Source: Elusimicrobia bacterium GWA2_56_46
GTDB lineage: Bacteria; Elusimicrobiota; Elusimicrobia; Elusimicrobiales; UBA9959
Direction of reading: 5' to 3'
Length of the DNA stretch: 64,000 nucleotides
Assembly (NCBI GenBank): GCA_001799575.1
Contig: MGTT01000030.1
Location: 1-64,000 of the forward strand
The notes under the pieces are model-generated. The model made no database searches and had not been told where the DNA came from. It was given only the letters and a program-made list of their open reading frames with translations. Position 1 is the stretch's first letter. Each line of letters begins with the position of its first letter. The translations under genes and the position numbers were made by a program. Below, piece after piece: positions 52,568 to 60,871 of this stretch.

Positions 52568-53725
52568 ATGAATAAACACAAAGCAGATGAACTTTGTAAA
52601 CATTCCGGCATGAGAAACGGGCCTATTGCGGGCTCAGATTATGTCCGGTTTTTATCTGACCTTAAAAAACGTATTCTGACGGCGCGGATTTCCGCCGCGC
52701 GCGCTGTCAATCGCGACCTGATACTGCTTTACTGGGATATTGGACGTGCAATTGTGGAGAAACAAAAATTACTGAACTGGGGTGATTCCGTGGTGGAGAT
52801 GGTTGCTAAGGACTTGCAGAGCGAGTTCCCTGAAATACGCGGTTTTTCGGCAGACAGCATCTGGAGAATGAGACAATTTTTCACCGAATATGTGGAGTCC
52901 GCCTTTCTGGAACAGCCTGTTCCAGAAATTGCGCGCAGAGCGGATTCCATCAAACATGATCAATTACTCTCCCAATTTGTGAGAGAATTGCTGGCATCAG
53001 TTCCCTGGGGACACCACGTGGAACTTCTCAAGAAAGTCAAGGCCCCGGCCGCCCGCCTCTATTACCTTCGGGCCACCGCCCGCTTCGGCTGGTCCCGCAA
53101 GGTCCTGTTGAACCAGATCAAGGCCGGCGCGTATGAGCGGGCGGTGAGGGAAAAGAAGACGCACAACTTTCCGCTCGCCTTGCCGGAGTATCTTGCCGAG
53201 CAGGCCGAAGAGGCGCTCAAAAGCAGTTACAACCTCGAATTTCTCGGCATCCGCCGCGAGATCAAGGAGCGGCAACTGGAAGACCGGCTCCTTGAGCGAT
53301 TGCGCGAGTTCATTCTCGAACTCGGTTATGGTTTTTGCTTTGTGGGCCGCCAATACCGCTTGGTGCTGGGGCAGAAAGAGTATTTTATTGACCTGCTCTT
53401 TTACCACCGGTTTATTAAAGCGCTGGTGGCTTTTGAATTGAAGGTGGGCGCCTTTGAACCCGAGCACGCCGGCAAGATGGACTTCTATCTCAACCTCCTG
53501 AATGAAAAAGAACGTGCGCCCGATGACCGCCCCTCGATCGGCATCATCCTCTGCGCGGAGAAGGATAATCTGGAAGTCGAATTCGCCCTGAAGAGCAAGA
53601 CCAATCCCATCGGCGTGGCAGAATACCATCTGCAGTCCAACCTCCCGCCTGAGCTGAAAGGCAAACTGCCGACCGCCAGGCAACTGATGGATCTAATCCG
53701 CCCCATCCTGCCGACAGAAAAATAG
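52568..53725 (+). CDS. DUF1016/YhcG-type PDDEXK nuclease
   Basis: This 385-residue protein has the YhcG N-terminal domain (about 20-185; LILLYWDIGRAIVEKQ, SADSIWRMRQFF) and a C-terminal PDDEXK-like nuclease domain (about 205-375). The core acidic/lysine residues lie in YFIDLLFYHRFIKALVAFELKVG-type strands: FIDLLFYH then AFELKVGAFEPEHAGKM. YhcG-like nucleases occur next to restriction and defence loci, but here no partner gene is adjacent. GATAGGGGTG precedes the ATG. The gene lies after a terminator and a palindromic promoter in an accessory region. Confidence 0.88.
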   Translation: MNKHKADELCKHSGMRNGPIAGSDYVRFLSDLKKRILTARISAARAVNRDLILLYWDIGRAIVEKQKLLNWGDSVVEMVAKDLQSEFPEIRGFSADSIWRMRQFFTEYVESAFLEQPVPEIARRADSIKHDQLLSQFVRELLASVPWGHHVELLKKVKAPAARLYYLRATARFGWSRKVLLNQIKAGAYERAVREKKTHNFPLALPEYLAEQAEEALKSSYNLEFLGIRREIKERQLEDRLLERLREFILELGYGFCFVGRQYRLVLGQKEYFIDLLFYHRFIKALVAFELKVGAFEPEHAGKMDFYLNLLNEKERAPDDRPSIGIILCAEKDNLEVEFALKSKTNPIGVAEYHLQSNLPPELKGKLPTARQLMDLIRPILPTEK

Positions 53726-53805
53726 CCGACGGGGGATGTCGATGACTAAATGACCAACTATTACTGATCCGCATTAGTAATTTCAAATAAAAATGTTTTT
53801 GCTCC

Positions 53806-53832
53806 TTCAAGGTCACAATTCGTGACCTTGAA
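53806..53832. other. 11-bp perfect hairpin
   Basis: TTCAAGGTCAC (53806-53816) pairs perfectly with GTGACCTTGAA (53822-53832) around AATTC, after the nuclease gene. There is no T-run on the plus strand. A second small palindrome, ATTACT/AGTAAT, lies at 53760-53781. Together with copy D these fill the 396-base gap 53726-54121. Confidence 0.65.
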
Positions 53833-53942
53833 CCGAGAGTAAGGACATTTGTTTTGGGGGTGGGTTATTGAGCTGTCCCATCAAGCGGGTGGTGGAGTGG
53901 TGTTATTAGTTATTGGGGATGCCGGCGGCTATAACTGGAGCG

Positions 53943-54105
53943 GGTGACGGGGCGGCGGGTTAGCAAAACCGTACCGGAGCCCGGCGCTTGCGTAAGCGCG
54001 ACGGGCGAGGTCCGGAAGCGCGGCCACGGTGTGGCCGACGCTGGTTTTGCGTTCCGCCGCCCCGGCAGGCCCCGCGAACTGGCAGCGCCGACATTACCTT
54101 GTTAA
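53943..54105 (+). repeat. Palindromic intergenic element, copy D
   Basis: The longest copy. GGGGCGGCGG (53949-53958) pairs with 54054-54063, and GCAAAACC (53963-53970) with 54043-54050. The interior has two further hairpins, GCGCTT-GCGT-AAGCGC and GGCCAC-GGT-GTGGCC. The right flank (CCCCGCGAACTGGCAGC) matches copy B. It lies directly before mtaB. Confidence 0.75.
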
Positions 54106-54121
54106 TTTGTAGAATAGTAAT

Positions 54122-55369
54122 GTGAAAGTATACTTTAAGACCGTGGGGTGCCGGGTCAACCAGGTCGAGAGCCAGAGCCTCGCGGAAAAATTTTTGTCCC
54201 TGGGTTATGAACCCGCCGCCGCCCCCGAAGACGCCGACGTCGTAGTCCTCAACTCCTGCAGTGTCACCGAATACGCCGACCGCGATACTTTCAATTTCAT
54301 AAAAAGAACCGTTGCCGCCAACCCGAAAGCGCGGCTGGTCGTGACCGGCTGCGCAGCCACCCTCGAACCGGAAAAAATACTGAAACTGGCTCCCGGAGCC
54401 GAGATCTTTCCCAACAAAGACAAGGAAAAAATACCGTTTAAGCTCGCCGACGCGCCGGTTAAAGAGGATTTTTTCAGCGTCGGAAAGTTTGCCGGGCGCA
54501 CCCGCGCTTTCATTAAGATCCAGGACGGCTGCGACCTCGGCTGCGCCTACTGCCTGGTGCCGGCCGCGCGCAGCGAGATCAAGTCCAAGAACTCGGCGGT
54601 CGCGCTGGAGGAGATAAGAAACCTCGCCGCCTCCGGCTTCCGGGAAATAGTGCTCTGCGGCACGCGCCTGGGGATGTATAAGTGTCCGGAAACCGGGAAA
54701 GATCTGACTGGCCTCATGAAGGACGTCTTCGCTCTTCCCGGCGATTTCAGGACGAGATTCTCCTCGCTTGAGCCGGTAGAAGTTTCCGAAGAACTGGCCG
54801 TGGTATTGAGGGGCGGAGGGAACCGGTTCTGCGATTATTTTCACCTGCCGCTCCAGGCCGGCTCGGACGCCGTCCTCAAAGCCATGGGGCGTCCTTATAA
54901 TACCGCCGGTTATATGGGAAAACTGGAGATTCTGAGGAAAAATTTTAAGGAGCCCGGGCTTTTTGCCGATGTTATCGCGGGGTTCCCTACCGAGACGGAA
55001 GAGCAATTTTCCGAGACCCTGGCTTTTGTGGAAGAGTGCTGTTTCGCGGGGCTTCATGTTTTCAGGTTTTCAAGGCGGCCGGGCACCCGCGCGCACGATT
55101 TAAAGCCGCTGCCCTCCAGGCTCGTGAGCGAGCGCGCCGGACGTCTGCGCGCCCTGGATGCCAGGCTGCGCGCCTCTTACGCCGCTTCCATGTGCGGCCG
55201 TTCGCTCACGGTTCTGGTTCTTAAGAACAAAAACGGTTCCGCGCTGGGCCTCGCCTCCAATTTCCTGAACGTCAGCCTTAAGGGCGAATTTAGATCCGGC
55301 TCTTTTGTCAGGGCAAGGATAACCGGCTCCGCCGGCGGCGTATGTTCCGGAGAAGAGGTTTCTTATTGA
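54122..55369 (+). CDS. mtaB: MtaB tRNA t6A37 methylthiotransferase
   Basis: This 415-residue radical-SAM enzyme adds methylthio to t6A at position 37 of ANN-decoding tRNAs. It has the N-terminal MTTase domain (about 1-120; KTVGCRVNQVESQ, VLNSCSVTEYAD), the radical-SAM cluster motif CDLGCAYC (about 138-145), PLQAGSDAVLKAMGRPYN, and a C-terminal TRAM-like domain. MtaB fits better than MiaB because of the GCRVNQ start and short length. The start is a GTG at 54122. Element D lies just upstream, so its promoter is not clear. Confidence 0.92.
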   Translation: MKVYFKTVGCRVNQVESQSLAEKFLSLGYEPAAAPEDADVVVLNSCSVTEYADRDTFNFIKRTVAANPKARLVVTGCAATLEPEKILKLAPGAEIFPNKDKEKIPFKLADAPVKEDFFSVGKFAGRTRAFIKIQDGCDLGCAYCLVPAARSEIKSKNSAVALEEIRNLAASGFREIVLCGTRLGMYKCPETGKDLTGLMKDVFALPGDFRTRFSSLEPVEVSEELAVVLRGGGNRFCDYFHLPLQAGSDAVLKAMGRPYNTAGYMGKLEILRKNFKEPGLFADVIAGFPTETEEQFSETLAFVEECCFAGLHVFRFSRRPGTRAHDLKPLPSRLVSERAGRLRALDARLRASYAASMCGRSLTVLVLKNKNGSALGLASNFLNVSLKGEFRSGSFVRARITGSAGGVCSGEEVSY

Positions 55370-55382
55370 GCCCGGTTTTTCG

Positions 55383-55411
55383 TTAAACTTCCGCGGACAA
55401 CTTGCTATAAT
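55383..55411 (+). promoter_or_regulatory. Candidate promoter of the acidic protein operon
   Basis: TTAAAC (55383-55388), a 17-base spacer and a consensus TATAAT (55406-55411) lie about 75 bases before the gene at 55488. The -35 is only a four-of-six match. Confidence 0.5.
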
Positions 55412-55487
55412 TCAGGTATATAGATATAAAGACGGGTTTGTCCGTATTTTGCAGGCCGGTTTTTATTCCGTCCGGGGGATTTAATGT

Positions 55488-57140
55488 ATGGATGAGAAAG
55501 AAAAAAAGAAAGAGTCTATAGACGAGATCCTTGCCGATCTGAACGGCCTTTTAAACAAAATGCCGGATATTCTGGAAGGCATAAAGCTTCCTGAGATAAA
55601 ACCCGCCGATCCCAGAAGCGCTTGGAAAGAGGAGCCGTCCCCCGCCTCTCCCGGTTCAGACTCCGCGGCGGAACCGGAAAGTACCCCGCCCCAGTCCGAG
55701 CCCCCGCCTTATTCCGTGGAGCCGGCCGGGTTGGAGGCGGCTCCCCTGTTGCCGGAGATAAAACCAGTCCCGCAGGAGATAAATCCGGAGCGGGAGTCCG
55801 ATCTTCCGGAAGCGGAGGAAATTCCCATGGCCGGCGCGGCCGCGCCTGAAATTCCGGAAGATAGTCCTGTCCCGCCCGTTGTGGAAGCGGCGCCGGAAGC
55901 CGGGGCGCTTCAGGATCTTCAGAAGCCCGTCGTGGAAGAAAAGGGGGAGGTCGTCTACGATCTTGATTCACTGAGGGAAGAGGAAGCCGCCATTGAGAAC
56001 GCTTTTAAACCGGAGCCTGAAAAAGAAGAAGAAAAAAAACCCGAGCCCCGGTTCGAAGGCACCAGGGATTTCGGCGTGCCGGATATAGATACTCTCATGA
56101 AGCTTTCCAAGGAAGAGATCCTGCCCGATGGCAGGGTAGAGGGGAGAGGGGAGAGGGTGGAGGATGGCGGCATATCGGAGCCCGTTGTTTCCGGCGCCGT
56201 TCCGGAAGAGGCGCCGGAAAAACAGGAGGAGCCGTTCCCGGCGATAGAGCAGGCTGTGGAACCGGCCCCGGAGCCGGCTTCGGAATCGGCCGCGGAACCG
56301 GCGCCGGCGCCGGAGCCGAGGTTGGAACCGGAGGCCGTCGTGTCAGCGCCGGTTCCGGAAAATATCGCTATAGTGCCCGCCGGCGTCGGCGAAGAAGGGG
56401 GAGTAATGGATCTAAAAAAAGACGATTCCGTAAACGAAGAGAAGCCCGAGCCGTCCCCGGAAGCCGCTGAAAACACTCTTTCCGGCGCGGAGAATACCGC
56501 CGGAACCGAGCCGGAACAGTCCTCGCCGCGGGAATTTTCTCTTAAAGAAAAAGAGCCCGATCTGGAGGAACCAAAACTTGTGATAGAGCAGGCGGGTTCC
56601 GTTTTTAATTCCGATAACGTCACTGTGCCGGGCGGGGAGGATAAGACCGTGGTTATTCCGCCGTCCGCCGGGCCGGAACAGGACAGAACCGTCATTTACG
56701 AAGCGGGAACCGATCCCGGCGCGGCTTCGCGCGGCGCCGCGGATCTGGATTCACTGGCGGCCAGGCCCGTGCCCGAGGGCATACCTCCGGAGCGCGTGCG
56801 AACCGTGGCTTTTCTTTACGCCGCGGAGGATGCCGGACTTTGCGCCGGGGCGCTGGCGGAACTGGACGCTATCTGCCTCAAATCCCCGGCCAAGCCCATG
56901 TTTATAAAAAGGGCTTTCGTGCAGGTCTGCGAGCCGGGGAACAGCGGCAATGTGGTTATGCAGAAAGTCGTGGATTCCGCCGCCTGCGGTCTGGTCTGTT
57001 TCGGAGATCTGCCGCAGGAGAACGTTTTTGAAATAGAGAATGTTTTTACGGCCGGCGGCGTGTTCTTCAGGCATCTGCCGCGCGAGAGTTTTAATCATTC
57101 CGCCGCGCTGGATCTTGTGACGGAATTTATACTGAAATGA
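55488..57140 (+). CDS. Long acidic Pro/Glu-rich protein, unknown
   Basis: This 550-residue protein has a short N-terminal helix (about 1-35; IDEILADLNGLLNKMPDIL), then about 380 residues of acidic, proline/glutamate/alanine-rich, probably disordered sequence. A folded C-terminal domain (about 425-550) follows (VRTVAFLYAAEDAGLCAGAL, ending LDLVTEFILK). I recognise no family. A heptamer array at 56134-56168 is translated in frame as glycine/arginine-rich sequence. It overlaps the ATPase gene by four bases, so translation is coupled. Its N-terminal helix and C-terminal domain may dock with the ATPase; this is inference. Confidence 0.7.
   Translation: MDEKEKKKESIDEILADLNGLLNKMPDILEGIKLPEIKPADPRSAWKEEPSPASPGSDSAAEPESTPPQSEPPPYSVEPAGLEAAPLLPEIKPVPQEINPERESDLPEAEEIPMAGAAAPEIPEDSPVPPVVEAAPEAGALQDLQKPVVEEKGEVVYDLDSLREEEAAIENAFKPEPEKEEEKKPEPRFEGTRDFGVPDIDTLMKLSKEEILPDGRVEGRGERVEDGGISEPVVSGAVPEEAPEKQEEPFPAIEQAVEPAPEPASESAAEPAPAPEPRLEPEAVVSAPVPENIAIVPAGVGEEGGVMDLKKDDSVNEEKPEPSPEAAENTLSGAENTAGTEPEQSSPREFSLKEKEPDLEEPKLVIEQAGSVFNSDNVTVPGGEDKTVVIPPSAGPEQDRTVIYEAGTDPGAASRGAADLDSLAARPVPEGIPPERVRTVAFLYAAEDAGLCAGALAELDAICLKSPAKPMFIKRAFVQVCEPGNSGNVVMQKVVDSAACGLVCFGDLPQENVFEIENVFTAGGVFFRHLPRESFNHSAALDLVTEFILK
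56134..56168 (+). repeat. In-frame heptamer array inside a coding region
   Basis: GGGTAGA-GGGGAGA-GGGGAGA-GGGTGGA-GGATGGC, five period-7 units, is translated as GRVEGRGERVEDGG within the disordered part of the acidic protein. It resembles the intergenic heptamers and appears to have entered or expanded within the gene. Confidence 0.8.
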
Positions 57141-58747
57141 TAAAAAAATGGGAGGTGGCTCCCTCGCCAAGCGAAAAGAACCCGGCCCGGCACAAATTCC
57201 TCATCAAGGGGGAGATGCGCGATATTTTTCTGGTGGTCAAGAAACTTGGCGCGATCTGTTCCCGGCCCGAAAAACTTACGGGCGGGTTCGATTTTGTCAT
57301 CTATCTTTCCAAACTTGAGCCGGATACGCTCGTCAAAATAAAGGCGCTGGCGTCGGAACTTAGCGCTCCCGCGGAGAACACTTCTCCAAGGGACGCGTCC
57401 GCTCCGGCCGGGCGGGTTCTGGAAATCGAATCTTTTGAAACGCCGCGGCCGAAGATCAGGACGTCCCCGGACGAATCCGTCCGTATTCCGGCCGCGGCCC
57501 CGGCCGATCCGGCGCCGCAGGCAAGTCCCGCTCCCGCCGGCCCGCCGCGGCACAAAGCCCGGTGGCCGGTGGAGCTGCCGCTTGTGCCTACGCACAGTTT
57601 TCAGACTCTGGTTTCAGGTTCCCATAACCGTTTTGCCCACGCCGCCGCCATGGCCGTGGTGGAAAATCCGGGGGTGATGTATAATCCGCTTCTGATCTTC
57701 GGCGTGCCCGGCACCGGCAAGACGCATTTTGTGCACGCCGTTTCCTACGGCCTGTCCTCGTCCATAGGACAGAATAATATTTTTGTCACCGACGGTATCA
57801 AGTTGTCCAGAGGGGTGGATCTCGCCGTGAAAGACGGAACCATCTCCGCCCTGTCCGGCGCGCTGGCCAGGGCGAAAGTGCTGATCATAGACGATATTCA
57901 TCTCCTGATGCTGACCGAAACCAATAAAAAATATATTTCCACGTGGCTCAATGAGTTTATGACCGGGAACAAGCAGATCGTTCTCACTTCCGTGTTTCCA
58001 CCCAAATCGCTGGAAGGACTTGAGGCGGCCGTGGGCTTCCAGTTCACGCAGGGGTGGATGGTGGATCTGAAGCTGCCGGCGCCGCAGGCCTACAAAGTGA
58101 TCCTGGATCAGCTTCTGCAGGGCATGGATATAAGGCTTTCGGAGGACGAGCTCGCCGCTATTTTTGTGAGCAGGAGCGTTCCTTTCGGAGAAGCCATGCG
58201 CGCGCTGGCCGCCATGAAAAAACTGGAACGGTTCACCTCGGGCGCCGTTCCGGCTTCTTCGCACGCGCAGCTGCTGGATATGCTGCTGGGCTTCAGTGAA
58301 ACGGCGTCCGGCGGCGCTCTTACGGATTCGGAATATAAACCGGCGTCCGCCTGGAAGCCTTCTTCCTCCGGCTCCTGGTTCAAGTGGGGTATCTTCTATC
58401 CTAAAGGCATGGAGCGGGAGGCCCGGTACGCGCTGTACCGGACGCATGAGCGTTCGTCGGAGCTGGGACTGAAGCTGGATTGGGAGCAGCTTTTCCTCGA
58501 AGAATACAACCCCGACGAACTCTACGGAGTTCCTTTTAAAGTGGGAGATTTTTCAGGCGCAAAAGGCGTCAACGGCGTCATTATCCTCGGGCCCCAGCCG
58601 ACTTCGGCCCTGGGAGCCCAGGAAGCCGAGTTCCGGCATATCACCATAAAGATACTTGAAAGTTTCCAGATAAGGGGCGCCTGGGTGGGCTCCGGACAGA
58701 TAAAGTCCCAGGCCGTTTACGCCAGGGCGCTGATGGATCTGATGTAA
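57137..58747 (+). CDS. DnaA/Hda-like AAA+ ATPase without DNA-binding domain
   Basis: This 536-residue protein has an N-terminal domain (about 1-80), a proline/alanine linker (about 90-145) and a DnaA-type AAA+ domain (about 150-390). That domain shows GSHNRFAHAAAMAVVENPG, Walker A GVPGTGKTHF (Lys195) and Walker B VLIIDDIHLL (Asp252, Asp253). The C-terminal domain (about 410-536; SSGSWFKWGIFYPKGMEREA) is not the DnaA helix-turn-helix and I do not recognise it. So it is not a replication initiator; it may be a clamp-loader-like or Hda-like regulator. It overlaps the acidic protein gene and is followed two bases on by a kinase gene. Confidence 0.8.
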   Translation: MIKKWEVAPSPSEKNPARHKFLIKGEMRDIFLVVKKLGAICSRPEKLTGGFDFVIYLSKLEPDTLVKIKALASELSAPAENTSPRDASAPAGRVLEIESFETPRPKIRTSPDESVRIPAAAPADPAPQASPAPAGPPRHKARWPVELPLVPTHSFQTLVSGSHNRFAHAAAMAVVENPGVMYNPLLIFGVPGTGKTHFVHAVSYGLSSSIGQNNIFVTDGIKLSRGVDLAVKDGTISALSGALARAKVLIIDDIHLLMLTETNKKYISTWLNEFMTGNKQIVLTSVFPPKSLEGLEAAVGFQFTQGWMVDLKLPAPQAYKVILDQLLQGMDIRLSEDELAAIFVSRSVPFGEAMRALAAMKKLERFTSGAVPASSHAQLLDMLLGFSETASGGALTDSEYKPASAWKPSSSGSWFKWGIFYPKGMEREARYALYRTHERSSELGLKLDWEQLFLEEYNPDELYGVPFKVGDFSGAKGVNGVIILGPQPTSALGAQEAEFRHITIKILESFQIRGAWVGSGQIKSQAVYARALMDLM

Positions 58748-58749
58748 AA

Positions 58750-60753
58750 ATGAGCCAATTCGTTTTTTTACTCGTTATCGCCGCCGTGGCCGCGTTCGCG
58801 GTATACTGGCACATCAAGTTCAATCACGTCCTGCCGCTTGAAAGCCGCGCCCGCGGCCTTGAACAGGCCTTTGACCGTTTCACCGCTTTCTCCCGGGAAG
58901 TCCTGGATCATCTCTACGTTCCGGAATCGGCGGAACATTACGGCGACATCACGAATTACTACCTTATCAAGCTCCATAAAATTTTTCCGGACAGTTCCAT
59001 GCTGGTTTTTGAGGCTTCCGGAGACCGGTGGAAACTCATCAACTATCTGAAAAGTTTCAAGACGGAGCCCCGGCTCATGACCGCTTACAAAGGGGAGGTT
59101 TTTGACAGATGCGCCTTGAACGGGGAGCTAATTCATATTGACCCCGCCGTCCTGGAGCACGATCCGGACGCGGCGGAACTTTTCCGTGTTTTTGGCATAA
59201 AATCGGCCATAGCCGCCCCGTTCATGCAGGCCGGCGGTCAGGCCGGCCGCATAATCGTATTCGGGGACGCCGGCGCCGGCGGCTTTAAATTGGCCGGCGA
59301 ATTATCCTCCGTCAACGGGCAGCCTGACGCCGGGATCCACCCCGCGGAACAGTACCTGCGGTTCATCGTCGCCCAGCTTAACTCCGTTTACAAGACTTCG
59401 GAAAAGATCTTTTCCGGAAAAAAAGAGAACGACCAGCTTAAGAGCGAGCTTGCCGCCGTGGTGCGGGAATTGGATATGGCCGGTTCCCGGCTTATCCGGG
59501 GCGCCAAGGAGCGCAAAGCGCTCTACGAGGTGGTGAATAAGGTTACCGGGGAAGAGAAAGACGTCAAGATCGGTTCCGCCGCGATCCTTAATGTAGTGGC
59601 CAAAATGGTGGACGCCGATGTCGTGGCCTGCATGCTTTTTGACGAAACCAGGAACGAGCTGGCGATCAGCCCCGGTTCTTTCGGTATTCCGGACGAGGAG
59701 CGGGCGCAGTACAGCGTTCCTATAAGCAATGCCTCTTCCGCTTCGGTGCGCACGTTTCTCAGCCGGAAACCGTTTATCACCCCGGATGCCCAGAGCGATC
59801 CCGACGTTCAGGCGCAGTACGCCCGGCATTGGGACATCCGCTCCCTGATGCTGGTGCCCATCTCGCTTCATGGCCGCGTCATCGGAGTTATGCGCGTTGG
59901 TTCGCGGCACCGGGATTTCTTCACCCAGGATCAGCTGGAGTTCCTGACCATCATAGCCGACGAACTGGCGATCATCATCGAGATGGTCGGCCTCTACGAC
60001 AATCTTTCCAGGACCGCCCAGGAACTGGCTCAGTTGAACCGGCTGAAAGACGAGTTTTTATCCACGGTCAGCCATGAGCTGAAGACCCCGTTGACCACTA
60101 TCAAGGGTTTCGTTTCCGTCATCCTGAGCGGGGAGGTCGGCACGCTCAACGACCAGCAGACCAATTTCCTCACCGTGGTGGATCATTCGGTCAACCGTCT
60201 GACGCATCTCATCTCCAATCTCCTTGATCTGTCGCGTCTCAACGGCAAGGTAGAAATGGAATTTTCGGTGGTGAATCTGAACGAACTCATCCGTAATTCC
60301 ATTTCCAATATGCTGCTCAAAGCCAAGGAAAAAAATATTCTGCTTTCCTCCTCAGTGGATAAGAACCTCCCTCCTGTTTACGCCGATCTGCGGTGGATCT
60401 GCCAGGTCGTGGATAATCTGCTGATAAACGCCATAAAATATTCCGGCCCCGGCGCTAAGGTCTGCGTAAGCGGGCATGACAAGGGTTCGGTGGTGGTGGT
60501 TTGTGTGGAGGATAACGGGCCCGGCATACCGGTTAAGGAGCAGAAACTGATCTTTGATAAGTTTTACCGCGGTAAAGCGAGCGCCAGCCAGGTGCCGGGC
60601 ACGGGCCTGGGGCTGGCGATCTCAAAGTCAGTGATCGAAAAACACGGGGGAAAGATCTGGCTGGAATCCAAACCAGGCGCGGGTTGCAGATTTCTGTTCG
60701 CTTTGCCGGTAGCCGGGCATAAGGCTCCCGCGCCTCCGCCGCGGGAGCAGTGA
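58750..60753 (+). CDS. Membrane-anchored GAF histidine kinase
   Basis: This 667-residue sensor kinase starts with one membrane segment (about residues 3-21) and a divergent GAF-like domain (about 50-215). A clear GAF domain (about 265-425; VVACMLFDETRNELAIS, SLMLVPISLHGRVIGVMRVG) is followed by HisKA with His442 in TVSHELKTPLTTIKGF and an ATPase domain (DNGPGIP, GTGLGLAISKSV). It has no receiver and no regulator gene adjoins it. It begins two bases after the DnaA-like ATPase gene, so sensing is coupled to that protein. Confidence 0.9.
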   Translation: MSQFVFLLVIAAVAAFAVYWHIKFNHVLPLESRARGLEQAFDRFTAFSREVLDHLYVPESAEHYGDITNYYLIKLHKIFPDSSMLVFEASGDRWKLINYLKSFKTEPRLMTAYKGEVFDRCALNGELIHIDPAVLEHDPDAAELFRVFGIKSAIAAPFMQAGGQAGRIIVFGDAGAGGFKLAGELSSVNGQPDAGIHPAEQYLRFIVAQLNSVYKTSEKIFSGKKENDQLKSELAAVVRELDMAGSRLIRGAKERKALYEVVNKVTGEEKDVKIGSAAILNVVAKMVDADVVACMLFDETRNELAISPGSFGIPDEERAQYSVPISNASSASVRTFLSRKPFITPDAQSDPDVQAQYARHWDIRSLMLVPISLHGRVIGVMRVGSRHRDFFTQDQLEFLTIIADELAIIIEMVGLYDNLSRTAQELAQLNRLKDEFLSTVSHELKTPLTTIKGFVSVILSGEVGTLNDQQTNFLTVVDHSVNRLTHLISNLLDLSRLNGKVEMEFSVVNLNELIRNSISNMLLKAKEKNILLSSSVDKNLPPVYADLRWICQVVDNLLINAIKYSGPGAKVCVSGHDKGSVVVVCVEDNGPGIPVKEQKLIFDKFYRGKASASQVPGTGLGLAISKSVIEKHGGKIWLESKPGAGCRFLFALPVAGHKAPAPPPREQ

Positions 60754-60853
60754 TCAGTGGGTAGTGAACAGTGGTCAGAGGGGGACATCCGATCAACAAA
60801 CCGTCCCCTCGCCGGTGTCGCTGATCACTGTCCACTGTTCACCGACCACTGAT
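60748..60853. repeat. Heptamer-built inverted repeat after the kinase gene
   Basis: Left arm: CAGTGAT-CAGTGGG-TAGTGAA-CAGTGGT from 60748. Right arm: the complementary pattern (CTGATCACTG to ACCACTGAT) at 60821-60853. Between them GAGGGGGAC and GTCCCCTC make an inner stem with one bulge. It spans the kinase stop codon and the spacer before the lipoprotein gene. Confidence 0.75.
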
Positions 60854-60871
60854 TTAATGAGGAGATGTCTT

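Noticed and set aside
53760-53798. Possible further regulon site after the DUF1016 gene
   Set aside because: GATCCGCATTAG matches site G, but no -10 lies 35-36 bases downstream and no gene start follows nearby.
37200-54105. CRISPR array
   Set aside because: The repeated elements are far apart, palindromic over most of their length and without regular spacers or cas genes.
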